A stretch of 64,000 nucleotides of DNA from Mycolicibacterium novocastrense (GCF_001570485.1 NZ_BCTA01000002.1:62001-126000), one strand, 5' to 3'. Counted from the first letter of the stretch, positions 12,237 to 20,925 are shown. The notes: generated by a model not told the origin, from the sequence alone. Translations and numbers: made by a program.

Positions 12237-13288
12237 GCGGCCCGCCGCTGGCCGGCATCCGCATCATCGAAGTCGGAGTCATGCTGGCCGGACCCTACGC
12301 CACCATGCTGCTGGCGGACCTCGGCGCGGAGGTCATCAAGGTCGAGCCGCCGGGCGGCGAGATCTCACGGCAGGTCGGGGACAGCTATTTCGCCAGCCTG
12401 AACCGCAACAAGAAGAGCGTCGTCCTCGACCTGCGCTCGGAGGACGGCCGACGGCGGCTCGGCGAACTCGTCGCGGATTCCCATGCGCTGCTGGTGAATA
12501 TGAAGCCGTCAGCGATCAAGAAACTCGGACTGACATACGACTCGCTCAAGCGGTTCAACGAACGCATCGTCTGTGTGGCGCTGACGGGATTCGGGCTCGA
12601 GGGCGGCGACGATCCGGCGTTCGACTACGTCATCCAGGCGGCGACCGGCGTCGCGGCCATGACGGGACATCCGGACGAACCGCCGACCTTGCCGGGATAC
12701 TCCTCGGCCGACAACTCGACCGGGCTGGCCGCGGCGCTGGGGCTGCTGGCGCAGATCGTGTCGGGCCGTGGTGGTCAGGTCGACGTGTCCCTGCGGGATG
12801 TGATGTTCTCGCAGCTGAACTACCGCGCATCGGCGTACCTGAACGACGGTGCGGCGCCGTTGCGTTATCCGTTCGGGGCACACTCGTATTACGTTCCGGC
12901 GCAACTGTTCGCGACGGCGGACGGCTATCTGGCGCTGTTCATCACCCATGATGGGTTCTGGCGCGCGTTCTCGGACGAAGCAGGTATCGAGGGCTTTCCC
13001 ACGATGGCCGAACGGTCAGACAAGCGCGACGAGGTGCTGGCGGTCGTGGCCGCGGCGTTGGCCACCGATACCGCCGCGAGTTGGGAGTCCCGGTTGCGTC
13101 CCTTGGGTATTCCGGTCGCCGCGGTGCGCACATTGCCCGAGGCGTTGGAGCAGACGCCCGAGGTGATCGTGCAGGCGGGTGATTTCCGGTTGGTGCGCAG
13201 TCCGATTCAGATCGTGGGCTATGAACCGGAGTACCGGCCGGCACCCCGCGTCGACGAGCACGGCGACCTTGCGGTTCAGTCGTCGTAG
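12233..13288 (+). CDS. CaiB/BaiF (class III) acyl-CoA transferase
   Basis: This 351-residue family III CoA-transferase moves CoA between carboxylic acids through enzyme-bound anhydride/thioester intermediates. The N-terminal CoA-binding segment (VMLAGPYATMLLADLGAEVIK), the block ending in LNRNKKSVVLDL and the presumed catalytic Asp160 in SSADNSTG are present. It is the last gene of the mutase operon; the ATG overlaps the LLM stop. Its 3' end overlaps the convergent ferredoxin gene by 13 nt. It probably activates the acid that the mutase or its partners use, saving ATP. Confidence 0.92.
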   Translation: MSGPPLAGIRIIEVGVMLAGPYATMLLADLGAEVIKVEPPGGEISRQVGDSYFASLNRNKKSVVLDLRSEDGRRRLGELVADSHALLVNMKPSAIKKLGLTYDSLKRFNERIVCVALTGFGLEGGDDPAFDYVIQAATGVAAMTGHPDEPPTLPGYSSADNSTGLAAALGLLAQIVSGRGGQVDVSLRDVMFSQLNYRASAYLNDGAAPLRYPFGAHSYYVPAQLFATADGYLALFITHDGFWRAFSDEAGIEGFPTMAERSDKRDEVLAVVAAALATDTAASWESRLRPLGIPVAAVRTLPEALEQTPEVIVQAGDFRLVRSPIQIVGYEPEYRPAPRVDEHGDLAVQSS

Positions 13289-13587
13289 GTCACGCAGATC
13301 GTGTCGGTGTCCGGGATCGCTTGGCAGGTGAGGATGTATCCCTCGTCGACCTCGTCCTCGTCGAGAGCGTCGTTGACCCGCATGGTGGCGCGGCCCTCGG
13401 TGAGCTTGCCCATGCAGGTGCCGCAGTTGCCGGCTTCGCACGAGAATGGCGGTGACAAGCCGGCCCGCCTGGCGCTCTCCAACAGCGTCTCGTCGGCGAC
13501 GCGGGTGACCGACACCTTCTTGCGGTCGAGCACGATCGTCACCTGTCCGCCCTGTGCCGGCTGGTCAGGTATCGGATCGGCCGTCAT
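13276..13587 (-). CDS. Plant-type [2Fe-2S] ferredoxin
   Basis: A 103-residue ferredoxin with the cluster loop CEAGNCGTC (Cys-x4-Cys-x2-Cys) and a fourth Cys in ILTCQAIP, the classic 2Fe-2S ligand set. The ATG at 13587 has an AGGAGAG site; an in-frame GTG at 13605 is less likely. It could feed electrons to a P450 or other oxygenase, but no such gene is adjacent; it diverges from the ligase/dehydrogenase operon. The promoter region holds a perfect copy of the shared operator, so it belongs to the same regulon. Confidence 0.93.
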   Translation of the reverse strand: MTADPIPDQPAQGGQVTIVLDRKKVSVTRVADETLLESARRAGLSPPFSCEAGNCGTCMGKLTEGRATMRVNDALDEDEVDEGYILTCQAIPDTDTICVTYDD

Positions 13588-13622
13588 CAACAACTCTCCT
13601 GGCACATCGGTTCTAACTGGAC

Positions 13623-13637
13623 GAGAATATCATTCTC
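13623..13637. promoter_or_regulatory. Operator palindrome GAGAATATCATTCTC
   Basis: A perfect 6-3-6 inverted repeat, extendable by one base each side (CGAGAAT/ATTCTCG), in the divergent spacer between the ferredoxin and the ligase operon. A further half-site ATTCTC lies at 13653-13658. It matches the palindromes at 18807, 26681 and 59435 in both arms, so one regulator probably binds them all. Confidence 0.8.
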
Positions 13638-13703
13638 GTTAAATGATACGCTATTCTCAAAGCGAAATCCGACCCCCGGGGCACTAGCTAGTGAGGACAG
13701 GGT

Positions 13704-15101
13704 GTGAGTGAGGCGATCGCGCTCGCCTTCGAGCAGCGTGAATACACGCTGTCGCAGCTCGACGCGCTGAGTGCCGGGATGGCCGCAACCCTGAAATCCC
13801 GCGGCGTTCGCGCCGGCGACCGAGTCGCGTTGATGTCGTCCAATCGCCCCGAATTCGTCGTCGCGCTGCGCGCCGTATGGCAGTTGGGGGCCGCGGCGGT
13901 CCTACTCAGCCCCGCGTGGAGGCGCGCGGAGATCGAACATGCGCTGGCGCTGACCCGGCCGGCGCACGCGGTCGGCGATCATCCCCTGCTGGCCGAGATC
14001 ATGCCGATGCTCTCGCTCGACGATCCGATAGAACCCGAGCAGCGGGAGGTCACCGCACCCGATCCCCAGGCCGACGCCCTGTTCGTGTTCAGTTCCGGCA
14101 CCACCGGTATGCCGAAGGCGGTTCGGCACACCCATGCGGCGTTCGCCGTCGCGGTGCGGCACTGGCGCGATGCGCTGCAGCTGTCGTCGTCGGACCGCAT
14201 GCAGATCATGACCCCGCCGTCACACATCCTGGGCCTGCTCAACATCGTGATGGCGCTCGACACGGGGACCTGGATCCGGCTGCACCGGCGCTTCGACATC
14301 GACACCATGTTGCGGCATATCGAAAGCGACCGGCTCACCATCGAGATGGCCGTGGCGCCAATCGCTTTGGCGCTGGCGGCCCATCCGGATCTGGAGTCCC
14401 ACGACCTATCGTCGCTGCGCTACATCATGTGGTGCGCGACGCCGGTCACCGAGAGCGTCGCACAGGCCGTCACCGCCAGGACCGGGGTGAAGTGGGTGAC
14501 CGCGTACGGCGCCAGCGAGTTGCCGGTGATCTCGTGTAACGAGCTCGACGGCCGCCACCTCGACACCGTTGGCCGGCCCGTGCCCGGTGCGCGCGTACGC
14601 GTGGTGTCCCTGGACACCGGTGCGGTCCTGGACTCGGGCGAGCCCGGCGAGATCGAGGTGCAGTCGGATTCGGTGATGGCGGGCTACCTGCCGGAGTCGG
14701 CGACCGCGGCAGCCTTCCACGACGGGTGGTACCGCACCGGTGACGTCGGCTATCTGGACGACGACGGTTGGCTGCGGATCACCGACCGGTCGAAGGAGAT
14801 GATCAAGGTGCGCGGCTTTCAGGTTGCGCCCGCCGAGGTCGAGGCCGTGTTGCACGGGCATCCCGCGGTCGACGACTGCGCGGTGTTCGGGGTGCCCGAC
14901 GCGGCCAACGGCGAGGCGATCGTCGCGGCCGTGAAGACGAATACCCCTGTGCCGGAGTACGAATTGGCGTCGTGGGTGGGGGAGCGGCTGGCGTCGTACA
15001 AGCGGCCCAGCCGGGTGGTCGTCGTGCCCGAGATCCCGCGGTTGCCTTCCGGGAAGGTTCTGCGTCGAGTGTTGAAGGAGCGTCTGTGGACGTCCGTCTG
15101 A
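13704..15101 (+). CDS. Acyl-CoA synthetase (AMP-forming)
   Basis: This 465-residue ANL ligase is a little shorter than typical FadD proteins because the N-terminal region is trimmed. The P-loop-like A3 motif is FSSGTTGMPKA, A5 is TAYGASELP, the hinge carries DRSKEMIKVRG and the catalytic Lys lies in SGKVLRRVLKE. It starts at a GTG after GAGGACAGG. The downstream dehydrogenase starts 16 nt before its stop, giving tight coupling. It forms an acyl-CoA thioester that the two following dehydrogenases and the crotonase can process, so this unit looks like a self-contained beta-oxidation-type round for one specific acid. Confidence 0.92.
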   Translation: MSEAIALAFEQREYTLSQLDALSAGMAATLKSRGVRAGDRVALMSSNRPEFVVALRAVWQLGAAAVLLSPAWRRAEIEHALALTRPAHAVGDHPLLAEIMPMLSLDDPIEPEQREVTAPDPQADALFVFSSGTTGMPKAVRHTHAAFAVAVRHWRDALQLSSSDRMQIMTPPSHILGLLNIVMALDTGTWIRLHRRFDIDTMLRHIESDRLTIEMAVAPIALALAAHPDLESHDLSSLRYIMWCATPVTESVAQAVTARTGVKWVTAYGASELPVISCNELDGRHLDTVGRPVPGARVRVVSLDTGAVLDSGEPGEIEVQSDSVMAGYLPESATAAAFHDGWYRTGDVGYLDDDGWLRITDRSKEMIKVRGFQVAPAEVEAVLHGHPAVDDCAVFGVPDAANGEAIVAAVKTNTPVPEYELASWVGERLASYKRPSRVVVVPEIPRLPSGKVLRRVLKERLWTSV

Positions 15102-15898
15102 CAAGTGAACAACAACAGTTGAGGGCCGCGGCGGCGAGCTTGGCCGACGACCTCGGTCCGGGGTCGGTCGCCGACCTCGAGGATGCCAGCAGGGTCGCCA
15201 GACTGGAGAAGGCCGTGGACGCCACGGGCTTTCGCACGCTTCGCTCGGACGGGGCGTCGGGTGTCGAGGTCGCGATCGTGGCCGAGGAGTTCGCGCGAAG
15301 GCTCGTCGACGTGCCGTTCATCGGGCCCTTGCTGGCCGACGACCTTCGCATGCGAGGCGGCGGTGAGCCGGTTGCGGCAGAGGCGGCGGATTCGATCGAC
15401 CTGACGAAAAGCCTTGCCGGCGTGGTTGAGTCACCCGCCGAACTCGACAGCCTCTCGGATGAGGATGCCGGCCGATGGCGGGCGCTGGCGCTGACGGTCA
15501 CGTGCGCCGACCTGGTCGGGGCGGCCAGGGGAGCCCAGGATCTGGCCGTCGAGTACGCCAAGGTGCGTGAGCAGTACGGTTCGACGATCGGGTCGTACCA
15601 GGCGGTCGGTCACCTGCTGGCCGAGAGCCTGGCACTGATCGAGGGTTCGATCAGCGTGTTGCGGCATGCCGCATGGGCGGTCGACGAACTCCCGGCCGCC
15701 GAGGCCGTCGAGGCGGCCCGGGTTGCCAAGATCTACTGTGCGCGAGCGGCGTTGACCGTCTGCGAGACCTCGATCCAGGTGCACGGCGGTATCGGCAACA
15801 CGTGGGAGTGCTTGGCCCACGTCTACCTGCGCCGGGTGCTGTCCGCCACCGAGGCGTGGCCCGTGAAGTTGGAGGAGTTGTCCATTGGACTTTCGTGA
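15086..15898 (+). CDS. Acyl-CoA dehydrogenase, short subunit (FadE-like)
   Basis: At 270 residues this is about 100 shorter than a standard acyl-CoA dehydrogenase; the N-terminal helical and middle beta domains are reduced. The C-terminal domain is recognisable: VREQYGSTIGSYQAVGH (the R-x-Q-F/Y-G FAD-contact motif) and SIQVHGGIGNTWE. It overlaps both neighbours (16 nt upstream, 14 nt downstream). In mycobacteria such short/long pairs form alpha2beta2 heterotetramers (the ChsE1-ChsE2 type), and the next gene is the expected partner. A frame opens upstream at 14768 but runs inside the ligase; GTG 15086 is the likely start. Confidence 0.88.
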   Translation: MDVRLTSEQQQLRAAAASLADDLGPGSVADLEDASRVARLEKAVDATGFRTLRSDGASGVEVAIVAEEFARRLVDVPFIGPLLADDLRMRGGGEPVAAEAADSIDLTKSLAGVVESPAELDSLSDEDAGRWRALALTVTCADLVGAARGAQDLAVEYAKVREQYGSTIGSYQAVGHLLAESLALIEGSISVLRHAAWAVDELPAAEAVEAARVAKIYCARAALTVCETSIQVHGGIGNTWECLAHVYLRRVLSATEAWPVKLEELSIGLS

Positions 15899-16973
15899 CT
15901 CACCGGAGGAAGCCGCGTTCCGCGACCGTCTGCGCGGCTGGCTGAGCGAGCAGAAGGGCAAGTTCCCGACGTCGGGCGACGAGTACTGGGCCGCCCAGGG
16001 TGCGTGGCACCAGGCGCTGTATGAGGCCGGGTTCTTCGGCACCTCGTGGCCGAAAGAGTATGGCGGACAGGATCTGCCTCCGGTCTACGACGTCATCGTC
16101 GACGAGGAGATCGCCAAGGCCGGTGCGCCGGCGCGGCCGAGCCTCGGTTACCTGGTGGTGGGGCTGTCGCATCACGGAAGCGAGGAGCTTCGCCAACGGT
16201 TCCTGCCGGGAATGATCAACGGCACCGAGCGGTGGTGCCAGGGCTTCTCCGAGCCTGGCGCCGGCTCAGACCTGGCGTCGCTGACCACGACGGCAACCAG
16301 AGAGGGTGACGAGTACATCATCCATGGTCACAAGATCTGGACCAGCTATTCCGATGTGGCCGACTGGTGTCTGTTGCTGGCTCGTACGGACAAGGATGTG
16401 CCCAAGCACAAGGGCATTTCGGCGTTCATCGTGCCGATGCATCAACCGGGGATCGAACAGCGGCCGCTGAAGATGATCAGCGGCGTCACCAAGGAGTTCG
16501 GCCAGGTGCTGTTCGACGGGGCCCGGGTGCCCGCGGAGAACATGGTCGGCGCGCCGGGTGAGGGCTGGAAGTTGGCGATGACCGTCGTCAGCCACGAGCG
16601 CGAGCCGTCGACGCTCGGGTTCTCGGCCCGCTACGGAAAGCTGGTGCGGCAGTTGGCCTCACGGGTGGACGGCTCGGCTCCCGAGGAGCTGGCGTGGGCG
16701 TGGGTGCAGACCGAGATGCTGCGGTTGCACGTGCGCAGGAGGTTGTCCGAACAGCTCGACGGGATGACGCACGGGCCGCAGGGCTCGTTGGACAAGCTGT
16801 TGATGACGTGGACCGAGCAGTCCGTCGGTCACGCCGCGCTGGCCACCGTCGGCACCGGCGATCCCGAATTGTTCGGCGCCTACATGTACAGCCGCGCGCA
16901 GAGCGTGATGGGCGGTACCTCGCAGATTCAGAAGAACATCATCGCTTCGCGCATTCTCGGATTAGGAGTTTGA
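15885..16973 (+). CDS. Acyl-CoA dehydrogenase, long subunit (FadE-like)
   Basis: A 362-residue acyl-CoA dehydrogenase with the FAD/substrate loop FSEPGAGSDLASL, the middle-domain strand IIHGHKIWTSYSD and the C-terminal MGGTSQIQKNIIA segment. It starts at a TTG preceded by GGAGGAG, within the end of the short subunit gene. With that subunit it probably forms one heteromeric enzyme that introduces an alpha-beta double bond into a bulky acyl-CoA, passing electrons to ETF. The crotonase at 16975 would hydrate the product. Confidence 0.93.
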   Translation: MDFRDSPEEAAFRDRLRGWLSEQKGKFPTSGDEYWAAQGAWHQALYEAGFFGTSWPKEYGGQDLPPVYDVIVDEEIAKAGAPARPSLGYLVVGLSHHGSEELRQRFLPGMINGTERWCQGFSEPGAGSDLASLTTTATREGDEYIIHGHKIWTSYSDVADWCLLLARTDKDVPKHKGISAFIVPMHQPGIEQRPLKMISGVTKEFGQVLFDGARVPAENMVGAPGEGWKLAMTVVSHEREPSTLGFSARYGKLVRQLASRVDGSAPEELAWAWVQTEMLRLHVRRRLSEQLDGMTHGPQGSLDKLLMTWTEQSVGHAALATVGTGDPELFGAYMYSRAQSVMGGTSQIQKNIIASRILGLGV

Positions 16974-16974
16974 G

Positions 16975-17742
16975 TTGTACGACCTACCACCGGAGATCGA
17001 CGTCCAGGCCGACGGCGCATTGCGCATCATCACGCTGAACCGGCCGGAATCCTTGAATTCGGTCAACGACGACCTGCATTGCGGGCTCGCCTGGCTGTGG
17101 CCGCGGCTCGCCGAGGACCGGGAGGCTCGCGCGGCGGTGATCACCGGTGCGGGACGGGCCTTTTCGGCCGGCGGCGACTTCGGCTATCTCGAGGAGCTGC
17201 GTCAGGACGCCGACCTACGCGCCAAGACGATCCTGCACGGCCGCGAGATCGTGCTGGGCATGGCGCGCTGCCGGATTCCGGTGGTGGCCGCCGTCAACGG
17301 TCCGGCGATGGGCCTGGGCTGCAGCCTGGTGGCCTTGTCCGACATCGTTTACATCAAAGATGATGCCTACCTTGCCGATCCACACGTTCAGGTCGGGTTG
17401 GTCGCCGCCGACGGTGGACCGCTGGTGTGGCCGCTGGAGATGAGCTTGCTGCACGCCAAGGAATACGCGCTGACCGGTGCGCGGATTTCGGCCCAGCGCG
17501 CCGCCGAGCTGGGGTTGGCGAACCACGTCGTCGAAGATCCGCTGAGCGAGGCGATCGCCTGCGCGAAGAAGATCATGGAGCTGCCGCGCCAGGCGGTCGA
17601 AAGTACCAAGCGGCTGTTGAACATTCACCTCGAGCGCTCCGTGCTGGCGGTGCTCGACTACGCCAACACCGCGGAGGAGCAGTCCTTCAAGACCGACGAT
17701 TTCCGCGAGATCGTCAACCGGCTGAACGCCAAGAAGAAGTAG
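16975..17742 (+). CDS. Enoyl-CoA hydratase/isomerase (crotonase) family protein
   Basis: A 255-residue crotonase. The first oxyanion strand AFSAGGDF and the second GPAMGLGCSLVALSD are conserved. The usual second catalytic glutamate region reads VGLVAADGG, so the acid/base arrangement differs from classic hydratases and isomerase, hydrolase or lyase activity is possible. It starts at a TTG two bases after the dehydrogenase stop and closes the operon. The 3' side leads into the repeat-bracketed spacer 17743-18004. Confidence 0.88.
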   Translation: MYDLPPEIDVQADGALRIITLNRPESLNSVNDDLHCGLAWLWPRLAEDREARAAVITGAGRAFSAGGDFGYLEELRQDADLRAKTILHGREIVLGMARCRIPVVAAVNGPAMGLGCSLVALSDIVYIKDDAYLADPHVQVGLVAADGGPLVWPLEMSLLHAKEYALTGARISAQRAAELGLANHVVEDPLSEAIACAKKIMELPRQAVESTKRLLNIHLERSVLAVLDYANTAEEQSFKTDDFREIVNRLNAKKK

Positions 17743-17754
17743 CGCACACTCAGT

Positions 17755-17998
17755 TTGGCGCGAGCGTGCGTGTCTGCTGCGCGACACGCCGCTCGCGCGC
17801 GCCGCTATGCGCACGCTCATGCGCGTGCGAGTGTGCGCAACCTGTCGAACCCGACCGGTATACGAAACGCACGGCCTCGTATGGCCCGTGCTGAGCACAC
17901 GTGCCAGATGCAGACGCGCACCGTCGCGATGGCGCGATGGTGCGCAAACTGCTGAAATTGCGCGGCGTGTCGTGTGCAAACACGCACGCTCGCGGGAC
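17755..17998. repeat. Gene-less element bracketed by inverted repeats (non-coding spacer)
   Basis: This occupies the 262-bp gap between two convergent genes. The left end (17755 to about 17790) begins TTGGCGCGAGCGTGCGTGTC. The right end (17939-17998), read on the other strand, carries the same core and matches the right repeat of the DUF559 cassette (62522-62581) in about 51 of 60 positions by hand alignment. Each copy has its own small palindrome (GCGTGT...ACACGC). No plausible gene lies between them. It looks like a short, gene-less relative of the cassette at 61479-62581 and may also act as a bidirectional terminator. Confidence 0.7.
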
Positions 17999-18004
17999 AG
18001 GGAA

Positions 18005-18769
18005 TTACTTGGGCGGGAAGCGTAGAGCTCCGTCGAGGCGGATGATTTCGCCGTTGAGATAGTCGTTTTCGACGATGCTCTGCGCCAACTGCGCGTACTC
18101 CGTCGACCGGCCCATCCGCTTGGGGAACGGCACCTGCGGGCCCCAGTACTGCTCGAGTTGGTCGGCGGCCTGTCCATACGCCGGGGTGTTGATGGTGCCG
18201 GGCGCGATGGTGACCACGCGGATGCCGAGCGGCGAGAGGTCGCGGGCCGCATTCAGCGTCATCCCGATCACGCCGCCCTTGGCCGCGGCATACGGCAGCT
18301 GACCGATCTGACCCTCGTAACCGGCGATCGACGCGGTATTGATGATCACGCCGCGGGCGCCCTCGTCGAGCGGCTCGGACTTCGCGATCTCGGCGGCCGC
18401 CAGCCGCATCACGTTGAAGACCGCGGTCAAGTAGAACTCGATCGTCGTCTTGAAACCGTCGAGGTCCAGCGGGGAGCCGTCCTTGCCGATGAGCCGGCCG
18501 CCGCTGGCCGGGCCGCCGTGGGTATCCACCGAGATGCGCAGCGGAGCAAGCGCCGCGGCCTCGGCGATCGCCGCGTTGACGGAGTCCTCCGACGTCGCGT
18601 CGGTGCGGACGTAGCGCACGCCGAGCTCGCTTTCCAGCTTCTTGCCCTTGTCGTCGGCCATGTCCGCGACGACGACCTTGGCTCCGGCCCCGTGCAGACG
18701 CCGGACCGTCGCCTCGCCGAGGCCGCCGGCGCCGCCGACCACGATTGCCGAGCTACCCGCAATCTGCAT
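18005..18769 (-). CDS. SDR-family 3-hydroxyacyl-CoA dehydrogenase, HSD10-like
   Basis: A 254-residue SDR closely patterned on type II 3-hydroxyacyl-CoA dehydrogenases (HSD17B10): GGAGGLG nucleotide loop, IINTASIAGYEGQIGQ with the catalytic Ser, YAAAK, VPFPKRMG and the C-terminal IIRLDGALRF. Two usual motifs differ: the NCAG/NNAG turn is THGG and the DVNL asparagine is replaced (EFYL). It should oxidise a 3-hydroxyacyl-CoA, perhaps 2-methyl-branched, to the ketoacyl-CoA that the divergent thiolase cleaves. The ATG at 18769 has an AAGGGGAA site; the open frame to 18823 crosses the operator. Confidence 0.88.
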   Translation of the reverse strand: MQIAGSSAIVVGGAGGLGEATVRRLHGAGAKVVVADMADDKGKKLESELGVRYVRTDATSEDSVNAAIAEAAALAPLRISVDTHGGPASGGRLIGKDGSPLDLDGFKTTIEFYLTAVFNVMRLAAAEIAKSEPLDEGARGVIINTASIAGYEGQIGQLPYAAAKGGVIGMTLNAARDLSPLGIRVVTIAPGTINTPAYGQAADQLEQYWGPQVPFPKRMGRSTEYAQLAQSIVENDYLNGEIIRLDGALRFPPK

Positions 18770-18806
18770 ATGGTTCCCCTTCTTGCAACTAGCACTCTCG
18801 GCTTGA

Positions 18807-18821
18807 GAGAATAACATTCTC
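18807..18821. promoter_or_regulatory. Operator palindrome GAGAATAACATTCTC
   Basis: A perfect 6-3-6 inverted repeat in the 74-bp divergent spacer between the HSD10-like SDR and the thiolase-meaB unit. It lies 38 bp from the SDR start and 23 bp from the thiolase start and could repress both. Confidence 0.8.
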
Positions 18822-18843
18822 ATACGTCGAGACGGAGATACCC

Positions 18844-19989
18844 ATGCCCGAAGCCGTGATCGTTTCTGCCCTGCGCACCCCCATCGGCACCGCGATGAAG
18901 GGCACGTTGCGAGACACCGACGCCTACGAGATGGCCGAGCATGTGATCGGCGCGGCCGCCGGTGAGGTGAACGGCCTGGCGATCGACGACGTGATCCTCG
19001 GCGAGGGGCTCTACGGCGGCGGGGTGATCGCTCGCCACGCCGCGATCACCGCGGGCCTCACCTCGGTGCCCGGGCTGTCGAACAACCGGCACTGCGCTGC
19101 GGGGCAGGCCGCGGTCCAGAGCGCCGCCGCCTGCATTCGCGCGGGCATGGATCAAGTGGTGATCGCCGGTGGCGTCAATTCCGCCTCGACCACGCCCCGC
19201 TTCACCCGCCGCGCCAGCAGCGCGAAAGACGCCGCGATGCTCGACTGGTTTCCCCCGACGCACCCCGACCGCGCCGACGCACCGAACATGGACATGTCGA
19301 TCACCGTCGGCTGGAACGCCGCCGTGCGCGCGGGCGTGAGCCGCGAGGAGATGGACGAGTGGGCGCTGGGCTCGCACCGCAAGGCGATCCGGGCGATCGA
19401 CGAGGGCCGCTTCAAGGACGAGATCGTCCCGATCGAGACGCCCTACGGGCAGTTCGACACCGACGAGCATCCCCGTCGCGACACCAGCATCGAGAAGCTC
19501 GCCGCGCTCAAGCCGCTGCATCCCGAGATCGAAGGCTTCTCCATCACTGCAGGCAACGCCTGCGGAGCCAACGACGGGGCCGCCGTGCTGACGTTGGCCA
19601 GCGACCGGCTCGGGCTGCCCTCGCTGGGCACCGTCAAGGCGTGGGCGTCGGTCGGTGTCGATCCCGCCTTCACCGGGCTGGCACCCGTCGAAGCGATCCC
19701 GAAAGCCCTCAAGCGCGCCGGCATTTCGCTCGCCGACGTCGACCTGTTCGAGATCAACGAGGCGTTCGCGGCGATGTGCGTGGCGACCGTCAAACTGCTC
19801 GACATCGACCCCGACCGCGTCAATGTCAGTGGAAGCGGCTGCTCGCTGGGGCATCCGGTGGCGGCCACCGGCGCGCGCATGCTCGTCACGCTCGTTCACG
19901 AATTGCGCAGGCGCGGCGGCGGAATCGGCGTCGCCGCGATGTGCGCGGGCGGCGGCATGGGATCGGCCACGGTCATCGAGGTGGCCTGA
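18844..19989 (+). CDS. Thiolase (acetyl-CoA acyltransferase)
   Basis: A complete 381-residue degradative-type thiolase. The nucleophile is Cys84 (NRHCAAGQAAV). The NEAFAA loop, His337 in GCSLGHPVAATGA and the second catalytic cysteine Cys367 in MCAGGGMGSA are all present. It performs thiolytic cleavage of a 3-ketoacyl-CoA. It diverges from the HSD10-like dehydrogenase that would supply the ketoacyl-CoA and is followed 48 nt later by meaB. The product is acetyl- or propionyl-CoA plus a shortened acyl-CoA. Confidence 0.95.
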   Translation: MPEAVIVSALRTPIGTAMKGTLRDTDAYEMAEHVIGAAAGEVNGLAIDDVILGEGLYGGGVIARHAAITAGLTSVPGLSNNRHCAAGQAAVQSAAACIRAGMDQVVIAGGVNSASTTPRFTRRASSAKDAAMLDWFPPTHPDRADAPNMDMSITVGWNAAVRAGVSREEMDEWALGSHRKAIRAIDEGRFKDEIVPIETPYGQFDTDEHPRRDTSIEKLAALKPLHPEIEGFSITAGNACGANDGAAVLTLASDRLGLPSLGTVKAWASVGVDPAFTGLAPVEAIPKALKRAGISLADVDLFEINEAFAAMCVATVKLLDIDPDRVNVSGSGCSLGHPVAATGARMLVTLVHELRRRGGGIGVAAMCAGGGMGSATVIEVA

Positions 19990-20037
19990 GCCGCCCGGCG
20001 GCGACACCAAGCAGGCGATCCGTAGACTGCCATAACG

Positions 20038-20925
20038 ATGACCAGCTCAGACCGTCTTGCGGAACTCATCGAGGCGGCGCGCAACGGATCGGCCCGCGCG
20101 ACCGGCCGATTGCTCAGCATCGTCGAAAGCCCCCGGCGCAGCGAACTTCTCGACACGCTCGGACCCGTCGACACGCCGCGAGTCGTGGGAGTGACCGGGC
20201 CGCCGGGCGCGGGGAAATCGACGACGGTCGGTGCGCTCGTCGGCGCGTACCGGGAGCGGGGCGAGCGGGTCGCGGTGTTGGCGGTCGACCCATCGTCGCC
20301 CTACAGCGGGGGAGCGCTGCTCGGCGACCGGATCCGGATGGCCGCCCACATCAACGATCCCGACGTGCTGATCCGGTCCGTCGCGGCGCGCGGGCATCTC
20401 GGCGGGTTGGCCGCGGCGGTACCCGCGGCAATCCGTGTTCTGGCGGCGCTGTCCTACGGGCTGGTGGTGCTGGAGACCGTCGGGGTCGGACAGTCGGAGA
20501 TCGAGATCGCCGCGGTCGCCGATCCAACCGTCGTCATCCTCAATCCCGGCGCAGGCGACGCCGTGCAGGCGGCCAAGGCCGGGTTACTGGAAGTGGCCGA
20601 CATCGTGGTGGTGAACAAGGCCGACCGCGAGGGCGCCGACCAGACCGTGCGCGACCTTCGTGCGGAGACCATGGCGCCGGTGCTGAAACTGGTTGCAGCC
20701 CAAGGCGACGGCCTGCCCGAACTCGTCGACGCGATCGAAATGCATCACCGTTCCGACAGTCCGGAACGACGCGCCGCGCGGGCCAGGGCGCAGATCTTGT
20801 CGCTGGCGCAGACGCTGCTGCGCACGCATCCGGAACTGGACCGGTTGGCCGCAGCCGTCGCCGACGGCGACGACGACCCCTATACCGCCGCCGAGCGCCT
20901 CTTCGTCGTACGGGGGGGGCCCTGA
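20038..20925 (+). CDS. meaB: MeaB/ArgK-family G3E GTPase, B12-mutase chaperone
   Basis: A 295-residue P-loop GTPase with Walker A GPPGAGKST (residues 54-62), the segment VLETVGVGQSE and the base-recognition motif NKAD. Proteins of this family load and protect adenosylcobalamin in methylmalonyl-CoA-type mutases. Its presence in the same regulon as the split mutase at 9250-11243 supports a dedicated pairing, although mycobacteria normally also have a meaB beside the housekeeping mutase. The 3' end overlaps the convergent TetR gene by 46 nt. Confidence 0.93.
   Translation: MTSSDRLAELIEAARNGSARATGRLLSIVESPRRSELLDTLGPVDTPRVVGVTGPPGAGKSTTVGALVGAYRERGERVAVLAVDPSSPYSGGALLGDRIRMAAHINDPDVLIRSVAARGHLGGLAAAVPAAIRVLAALSYGLVVLETVGVGQSEIEIAAVADPTVVILNPGAGDAVQAAKAGLLEVADIVVVNKADREGADQTVRDLRAETMAPVLKLVAAQGDGLPELVDAIEMHHRSDSPERRAARARAQILSLAQTLLRTHPELDRLAAAVADGDDDPYTAAERLFVVRGGP

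Noticed and set aside
17755..17998. CRISPR array or tRNA in the repeat-rich spacer
   Set aside because: The repeats are two inverted copies with no regular spacers, and no cloverleaf can be drawn.
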